A DNA stretch of 64,000 nucleotides from Gaiellales bacterium (GTDB taxonomy: Bacteria; Actinomycetota; Thermoleophilia; RBG-16-64-13): contig JAAYAL010000052.1 of assembly GCA_012719395.1 (NCBI GenBank), positions 36,234 to 100,233 of the forward strand, in the 5' to 3' direction. The notes under the pieces were generated by a model. The model worked only from the letters and a program-made list of their open reading frames with translations, did not search any database and was not told the DNA's origin. Below are positions 59,771 through 64,000 of this stretch, in pieces. Position numbers and translations under genes: made by a program. The first letter of the stretch is position 1; each line of letters opens with the position of its first letter.

Positions 59771-60193
59771 CTAGCGGCTGCGCCCGCCATCCCGTGGGTC
59801 TCGCTCCCGGCGGTAGCGGTACTGGTGGAACCTGGTCTCCTTCATCACCTGTGAATCGCGCGTGATGTCGTCTGCGCTTCTCCGGCTCAGTTGGTTGGTG
59901 AGGCGACGTGTGGCGCGATAGCGCTCTTCCGCGGTGAGCAGTTCAACCAGGTGCTTCACTGCCAGCTTGGCGAATGCCATCTTGCTGCCGTACATGGATC
60001 CGCTCCTGTCCAAAGCGACTCCCACAGCCAGGGGCGGCCGAGACGCCCGGCCGGCCGCCGTCTCCACGTCTACGCGCAGGTAGACCCGCGCCTCTTCTCC
60101 GGCAATGACCAGGGGATGGCTCAGCCGCGCTGCCACTCGGACCCGGCACGGCGCTTCTTGACCCTGACCCTGCGCGTTCCCTTGATCTGTCAT
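59771..60193 (-). CDS. VWA-domain protein, apparently internally deleted
   Basis: 140 residues from ATG 60193. The first 90 residues look like the start of a von Willebrand factor A protein: CRVRVAARLSHPLVIAG, then a MIDAS motif VALDRSGSMYGSK followed by its helix AVKHLVELLTAEERY. From there it jumps to RATRRLTNQLSRRSADDI and an Arg-rich end (RDPRDGGRSR) that resembles the far C-terminus of larger (about 400 residues or more) VWA proteins. Most of the VWA fold is missing, so the product is probably non-functional. The reading frame is intact, consistent with a clean in-frame deletion. Confidence 0.6.
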   Translation of the reverse strand: MTDQGNAQGQGQEAPCRVRVAARLSHPLVIAGEEARVYLRVDVETAAGRASRPPLAVGVALDRSGSMYGSKMAFAKLAVKHLVELLTAEERYRATRRLTNQLSRRSADDITRDSQVMKETRFHQYRYRRERDPRDGGRSR

Positions 60194-60338
60194 GACGGAC
60201 CTCCTCTCTGCGCCGCGAGCGCCCTTTCTCTCGCGACCTCCTACCGGCAGTGTAAAGTGGTGAGGTGACGGAAAAGCGGATGGGTCCCTGCTGGAGAGGG
60301 GCTCCGCCGGGCCTAGATATGTCGCCAGGAGGCTGCCA

Positions 60339-60698
60339 GTGAAACCGGTCAAGGAACTGCCTGATGGATTGCGGGAGCGCTTGGGGGGTACCGACTACCT
60401 GCTGTGCCGCTCTTGCCACCGCGCCTTCACCCGCGACGATGTGATCGTGGACGACGATACATTCGCCAAGGCGGTGCGTTTCGCGCCGGGCAGCCCTGAC
60501 CTGGGCAGGCTGGCCGAGGCGGTCAGTATGCGTGCCCGTTGCCCGTACGAATCCTGCCGGGTTCCGCTGGACGCGGATGACTGGCCGTTCGTACGCTCCC
60601 GCCACCCTGATTACCCTGAGGCGCCGGTGGAGGGAGAGGTATACGATGCGGCCTCTGCACCGGCAGAGAGTGCCGGGACGGCGGATTGCGGGGCATGA
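60339..60698 (+). CDS. Hypothetical zinc-ribbon-like protein
   Basis: 119 residues, GTG 60339 with AGGAGGCTG upstream. Two Cys pairs, CRSC near residue 23 and CPYESC near 67, are spaced as in a zinc ribbon. The C-terminal part is acidic and probably disordered. I do not know the family. Its stop overlaps the ATG of the radical SAM gene, so the two are probably translated together. Confidence 0.7.
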   Translation: MKPVKELPDGLRERLGGTDYLLCRSCHRAFTRDDVIVDDDTFAKAVRFAPGSPDLGRLAEAVSMRARCPYESCRVPLDADDWPFVRSRHPDYPEAPVEGEVYDAASAPAESAGTADCGA

Positions 60699-61852
60699 CC
60701 GCCTCGGAGCCCGGCGCGTACCAGGGGTTCGAGCAGGGGCCCATCCGGCCTCCCAGTGAGGCCGCGAGCCTTCTGCTGCGGGTCACGCGCAACTGCCCCT
60801 GGAACCGCTGCCGCTTCTGCCCGGTGTACAAGGGGGAGAGGTTCTCGCGGCGCCCGGTGGAGCATGTGCTGGCCGATATCGACGCCGTGGCGTACGCCGT
60901 GTTCCGGCTGCAGCACCGTGAGGAGGAGGCCTCCGCACTGGCCCGGGAGCGGGAGCGCTCCTTCCCGCACCTGCCGGGGCAGGATGCGTTGGCGGCCAAC
61001 GTGGCCTGGAACTGGCATCACAGCGGGATGTCGTCTGTCTTCCTGCAGGACGCCAACAGCTTGGCCATACGCCCCGAGGATATGATCCGCATCCTCCGCC
61101 ACCTGCGGGACCGCTTCCCCTGGATAGAGCGCATCACCACCTACGCGCGCTCGCGGACACTGGCGCGTCTGACGCCCGAGCAGTTGGCTGCCATGGCGGA
61201 GGCCGGTCTGAATCGCGTCCATGTGGGGTTTGAGTCCGGAGCGGACGAGGTGCTGCGGCGCATTGAGAAAGGTGCCACCAAGGCGGTGCATGCCGAAGCC
61301 GGGCGCAAGGTGGTGGCCGCGGGGATGGAGCTCTCCGCGTACTACATGCCCGGCTTGGGTGGCGAGGACCTGTGGAGGGCCAACGCCTTGGAGACGGCGG
61401 ACCTCATGAATCAGGTCAACCCCCACTTCATCCGCCTGCGCAGCCTGGCGGTTTCCGACTACTCCCCGCTGGCGCAGGACGTGGCCGATGGTGTCTTCCG
61501 CCGGCCTTCGGATGTCATCCAGGCGCAGGAGATCCTGCTGTTCCTGGAAAGCCTCCACGGCATCACCAGTGCCGTGCGCAGCGATCACATCCTCAACCTC
61601 TTCCAGGATCTGGAGGGGCAACTGCCCGAGGATCAGGAGAGGATGATCGCGATGCCCCGGGCTTTCTTGGCCCTGGCCCCCGAGCAGCAGCGCCTGTATC
61701 AGGTGGGGAGGAGATTTGGGGTCTTCATGGGACTGGGGGACATGGAGGAGGCGCAGCGCCGTTCGGTGGCCGAGCGGTTGGTGCAGAGGCTGCAGGTGGA
61801 CGAGCACAACATAGATCAGATCGTGGACCGTCAGGTCAAGCAGTTCATCTGA
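60695..61852 (+). CDS. Radical SAM protein with CX4CX2C motif
   Basis: 385 residues. The cluster motif is TRNCPWNRCRFCPVYKG, with Cys34-x4-Cys39-x2-Cys42 instead of the usual CX3CX2C. The TIM-barrel core is recognisable (SSVFLQDANSLAIRPEDMI; RVHVGFESGADEVLRRIEKG; AYYMPGLGGEDLW). The rest resembles B12-independent radical SAM proteins of unknown substrate. It overlaps the zinc-ribbon protein upstream (ATGA) and the GNAT downstream (stop and start share a base). Confidence 0.85.
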   Translation: MTASEPGAYQGFEQGPIRPPSEAASLLLRVTRNCPWNRCRFCPVYKGERFSRRPVEHVLADIDAVAYAVFRLQHREEEASALARERERSFPHLPGQDALAANVAWNWHHSGMSSVFLQDANSLAIRPEDMIRILRHLRDRFPWIERITTYARSRTLARLTPEQLAAMAEAGLNRVHVGFESGADEVLRRIEKGATKAVHAEAGRKVVAAGMELSAYYMPGLGGEDLWRANALETADLMNQVNPHFIRLRSLAVSDYSPLAQDVADGVFRRPSDVIQAQEILLFLESLHGITSAVRSDHILNLFQDLEGQLPEDQERMIAMPRAFLALAPEQQRLYQVGRRFGVFMGLGDMEEAQRRSVAERLVQRLQVDEHNIDQIVDRQVKQFI

Positions 61853-62373
61853 TGGAGGCCTGGGCGGAACCACCGGTCGTGCGGGCCGGCCGCCTGCGTG
61901 TGCGGCCGGCGCGGGAGGGTGACGCTGCGCTCCTCGCCGCGCTTGTCGGCGAACTGGCCTCGTTCGAGCGTCTCAGTCAGGAATGCACAGTGACGGCCTC
62001 GGCTCTGAGCCGGTGGTTGTTTGGCCCTCCGCACCGGGTGGCCGAGGCGGTGGTGCTGGAGTGGGACGGCCTGCCTGCCGGTTTCGCCCTCTTCTTCCAT
62101 ACCTTCTCCACTTTCCTGGCCCGGCCCACGCTCTACCTGGAGGACCTGTTCGTGCGCCCGGCTTTCCGTCGCAACGGCATCGGCCGGGAGGCCCTCATTT
62201 ACCTGGCCCGGCTGGCGCAGGCTCGAGATTGCGGCCGCCTGGAGTGGTCCGTTCTGGATTGGAACTCACCCGCCCACGAATTCTATCTGTCCCTGGGGGC
62301 CAGGCCACTGGAGGAGTGGACCATGTGGCGGGTGGCCGGGCCGGCGCTCGCCCGGCTGGCCGGGCAGGGGTAG
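61852..62373 (+). CDS. GNAT-family N-acetyltransferase
   Basis: 173 residues. Acetyl-CoA site YLEDLFVRPAFRRNGIGREAL, followed by LEWSVLDWNSPAHEFYLSLGA, the pattern of the diamine/polyamine (SSAT-like) acetyltransferase branch. ATG 61852 shares its A with the stop of the radical SAM gene. Substrate unknown. Confidence 0.92.
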   Translation: MEAWAEPPVVRAGRLRVRPAREGDAALLAALVGELASFERLSQECTVTASALSRWLFGPPHRVAEAVVLEWDGLPAGFALFFHTFSTFLARPTLYLEDLFVRPAFRRNGIGREALIYLARLAQARDCGRLEWSVLDWNSPAHEFYLSLGARPLEEWTMWRVAGPALARLAGQG

Positions 62374-62439
62374 CCGGGCGGGGGATCCCTCAGTGGCCGC
62401 ATGATAGGAGCGCTCGCCCGGCGGCGGTCCGCTCGTTGC

Positions 62440-62455
62440 TATACTGCCTCGGCCA
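62440..62455 (+). promoter_or_regulatory. Short-leader promoter of smpB
   Basis: TATACT (62440-62445) is followed by nine bases and ATG 62455, with no Shine-Dalgarno site before the ATG. Same geometry as lepA. Confidence 0.5.
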
Positions 62456-62922
62456 TGAAGAACCTCGGTATCAAGCTCATCGCCCAGAACAAGAAGGCCT
62501 TCCACGACTACTTCATTGAGGAGAAGCTGGAGGCCGGCATCGCCCTGACCGGCACGGAGGTCAAGTCGGCCCGGGACGGCCGCGTCAACCTGCGGGACTC
62601 CTACGCCGTCATCCGTGAGGGTGAGATGTTCCTCATCGGGGCCCATATCAGCCCCTATGACCAGGGCAACATCTTCAACCACGACCCCCTGCGCGAGCGC
62701 CGCCTCCTGGTGCACAAGCGCGAGGCGCGTCGGCTGGCGGGCAAGATCAAGACCGCCGGCTACACGCTGGTGCCCACCAAGATCTATCTCAAGGAGGGCC
62801 GGATCAAGGTGGAGATTGGGTTGGCCAAGGGCAAGGCCAGCTACGACAAGCGCCAGACCCTGGCCAAAAAGGACGCCCAGCGGGAGATAGATCGGGCGGT
62901 CAAGGACCGGCAGCGAGGGTAG
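62455..62922 (+). CDS. smpB: SsrA-binding protein SmpB
   Basis: 155 residues from ATG 62455. All family blocks present: [50 protein letters not shown] and [20 protein letters not shown]. It brings tmRNA to stalled ribosomes. No ssrA gene is visible in the 150 bases downstream, although it often lies there. Confidence 0.97.
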   Translation: MKNLGIKLIAQNKKAFHDYFIEEKLEAGIALTGTEVKSARDGRVNLRDSYAVIREGEMFLIGAHISPYDQGNIFNHDPLRERRLLVHKREARRLAGKIKTAGYTLVPTKIYLKEGRIKVEIGLAKGKASYDKRQTLAKKDAQREIDRAVKDRQRG

Positions 62923-63040
62923 TCGCCTTCACGGACGGGCAGTGCTTCGCCGATGTCATTGAGCAGGCGCGGTCTCCTCGAGTTGCCGTTCTTTGTGAGG
63001 CTTGCGATTCCCACTCTCGCCCGATACAGTGCATCTCTAG

Positions 63041-63061
63041 TATACCTACTTGCTTGGTATA
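63041..63061. promoter_or_regulatory. Palindrome TATACC-N9-GGTATA upstream of lipoprotein gene
   Basis: An inverted repeat with 6-bp arms lies 15 bases before the ATG of the next gene; GGTATAAAG could also serve as an extended -10. Candidate operator; no regulator gene nearby. Confidence 0.45.
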
Positions 63062-63075
63062 AAGAATGAGGTGAC

Positions 63076-63732
63076 ATGATGAAGAAGTGCGCTGCTCTCT
63101 TGTTCCTGGTTCTGGTGGTCGCGGTCGGGGTTGTGGCCGGCGGCTGCGGGGGTTCGGAGGGGGATACCACCACCAGCGGCGAAGCCGTGACCACCACGGC
63201 GGACGCCGGCGAGGAAACCACCACCACAGCCGCGGCCGAAGAGGAGCCTACCGGCGATGAGCCCTCCATCACTCGGGCGGCGGATCTGAGCGACACCATC
63301 GTGCTGCCCGCCGGCTTCGCCATGAACGATGCCGTGACGGTGGCTGATGTGGAGGCGGTGGTTGGCAAGACGGGTTACGTGCCCTTCCCGGAGGCGAACA
63401 GCAACGCGGCGGCCGGCAGTCCGGAAGGCAGCTTCCTGCTCGCAGGAGATCCGGCATCCAAGATCCGCTTCAGCGTATGGGCCAAGGACGGCCAGGCCAA
63501 GTACGATACCGGCCTCAAGTTCGTGAAGAATCCTGAGGAAGTCGCCGCCGACATCTGGGACAAGCTGATCGTGGGTGATGCAGAGTCAGGCACGGAGGTC
63601 ACCACGCTGGTGCTGCGCGGAGATGTCTGCATGCGCATCATGTGGAACGCTGAGTACTACGGCGATTTCGACCGGCTCGACCTGGGGGCCAGGCTGGCGG
63701 ATATGTTCGTGGCCAAGCTGTTCAAAGAGTAG
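63076..63732 (+). CDS. Secreted lipoprotein of unknown function
   Basis: 218 residues. Signal peptide with lipobox VAGGC (Cys near residue 24), then an acidic Thr-rich linker (TTADAGEETTTTAAAEEE) like the one in the ABC binding lipoprotein at 22188, then a globular domain of about 150 residues with no family I recognise (for example FAMNDAVTVADVEAVVGKTG and a single Cys in LRGDVCMRIMWN). GAGGTGA precedes ATG 63076. No linked genes on its strand. Confidence 0.8.
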   Translation: MMKKCAALLFLVLVVAVGVVAGGCGGSEGDTTTSGEAVTTTADAGEETTTTAAAEEEPTGDEPSITRAADLSDTIVLPAGFAMNDAVTVADVEAVVGKTGYVPFPEANSNAAAGSPEGSFLLAGDPASKIRFSVWAKDGQAKYDTGLKFVKNPEEVAADIWDKLIVGDAESGTEVTTLVLRGDVCMRIMWNAEYYGDFDRLDLGARLADMFVAKLFKE

Positions 63733-63819
63733 TCAGGGCGAAGCACGAGGGCGGCTGTCACTTGTCCGAAACGAGCGGCCGGCGCGCCTGCGTGTCGCGC
63801 CGCATATGTGGAGACGTTC

Positions 63820-64000
63820 CTAGTGTCCTGCGTTGTTAATCCGTTGGCAATAGGAGGCCAGCCCCTCCAGGAGCTGATCAGCGGTCTTGTGCCAGACATA
63901 GGGCCGGGGGTTGTCGTTCCAGTGGGCGATCCAGGTACGGATGGAGGCGGTGAGTTCCTTGACCGAACGATGGGTCCCGCGTTTCAGCCATTTGGTCGTC
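63820..64000 (-). mobile_element. IS630-family transposase, C-terminal part (partial)
   Basis: On the minus strand the frame enters from the right edge and ends at a TAG whose complement is 63820-63822. It encodes VKELTASIRTWIAHW, NDNPRPYVWHKTAD and LLEGLASYCQRINNAGH, the ending typical of IS630-type DDE transposases. The rest of the element lies outside the window; I could not identify its terminal repeat in 63733-63819. Confidence 0.85.

Noticed and set aside
57952..59790. 612-codon minus-strand frame opposite rnr
   Set aside because: Antisense of a complete RNase R; composition is that of a shadow frame.
62923..63075. tmRNA gene (ssrA) downstream of smpB
   Set aside because: The 153 bases are too short and show no tRNA-like ends or tag-coding pattern.

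Overview
The window is high-GC DNA from a bacterium with an anaerobic, Gram-positive-like gene set. It has rubrerythrin, a Mo/W bis-pterin oxidoreductase, a UbiD/UbiX aromatic carboxylase system and the conserved order comEA-comEC-holA-rpsT-murJ-lepA-hemW-hrcA-dnaJ-prmA-rnr-smpB. Lipoproteins carry Thr-rich linkers, and several genes have a -10 box placed 6-11 bases before the start codon with no Shine-Dalgarno site, a leaderless style common in Actinomycetota. A deep-branching anaerobic actinobacterium is my best guess; this is inference only.

Region 1 (1-10386, all + strand) is an aromatic-carboxylation island: an acyl/aryl-CoA ligase (cut by the window edge), Nudix hydrolase, HAD-like protein, an unknown small protein, the two phenylphosphate-synthase-like proteins (PEP-synthase halves), a UbiD-type (de)carboxylase, the UbiX flavin prenyltransferase, an LpdD-like prenylated-flavin accessory protein, an HD-domain protein and an AraC regulator. 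The layout resembles the anaerobic phenol pathway (phenol to phenylphosphate to 4-hydroxybenzoate), but with fewer subunits than the Thauera system.

Region 2 (10496-27058) holds a LOG-family protein, an MFS transporter and a YaiI-like protein. It then carries a second catabolic block: alpha/beta hydrolase, a thiolase-fold protein without the usual nucleophilic Cys plus its DUF35 partner (Ltp2/ChsH2-like aldolase pair), a TetR regulator with a clear promoter-operator, and a three-subunit molybdenum hydroxylase. The FAD subunit of that enzyme has a 4-hydroxybenzoyl-CoA-reductase-type [4Fe-4S] loop into which a whole GltD-like NAD(P)H oxidoreductase module is inserted. A Liv-type ABC transporter with a LivM-LivG fusion follows. 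Together with region 1 this could convert phenol or 4-hydroxybenzoate to benzoyl-CoA; no ring reductase is in the window.

Region 3 (27077-41212) is mixed: a three-gene membrane cassette (- strand), a lone molybdopterin oxidoreductase, an ABC-F protein, an RNB-family nuclease with an altered active site, two universal stress proteins flanking a hydrolase and a hydratase, an arsR-ahpD-like-permease-thioredoxin operon (- strand) with an easily read promoter-operator, and a hemerythrin remnant.

Region 4 (41216-64000) is mostly housekeeping: YajQ, an alpha/beta hydrolase, a degenerate DEAD-box protein that keeps a DbpA-type RNA-binding domain, rubrerythrin, competence (comEA/comEC), DNA polymerase III delta, S20, MurJ, LepA, HemW, HrcA-DnaJ-PrmA, RNase R, an apparently internally deleted VWA protein, a radical SAM protein with an unusual Cys motif, GNAT, SmpB, a lipoprotein, and the C-terminal end of an IS630-family transposase at the right edge.
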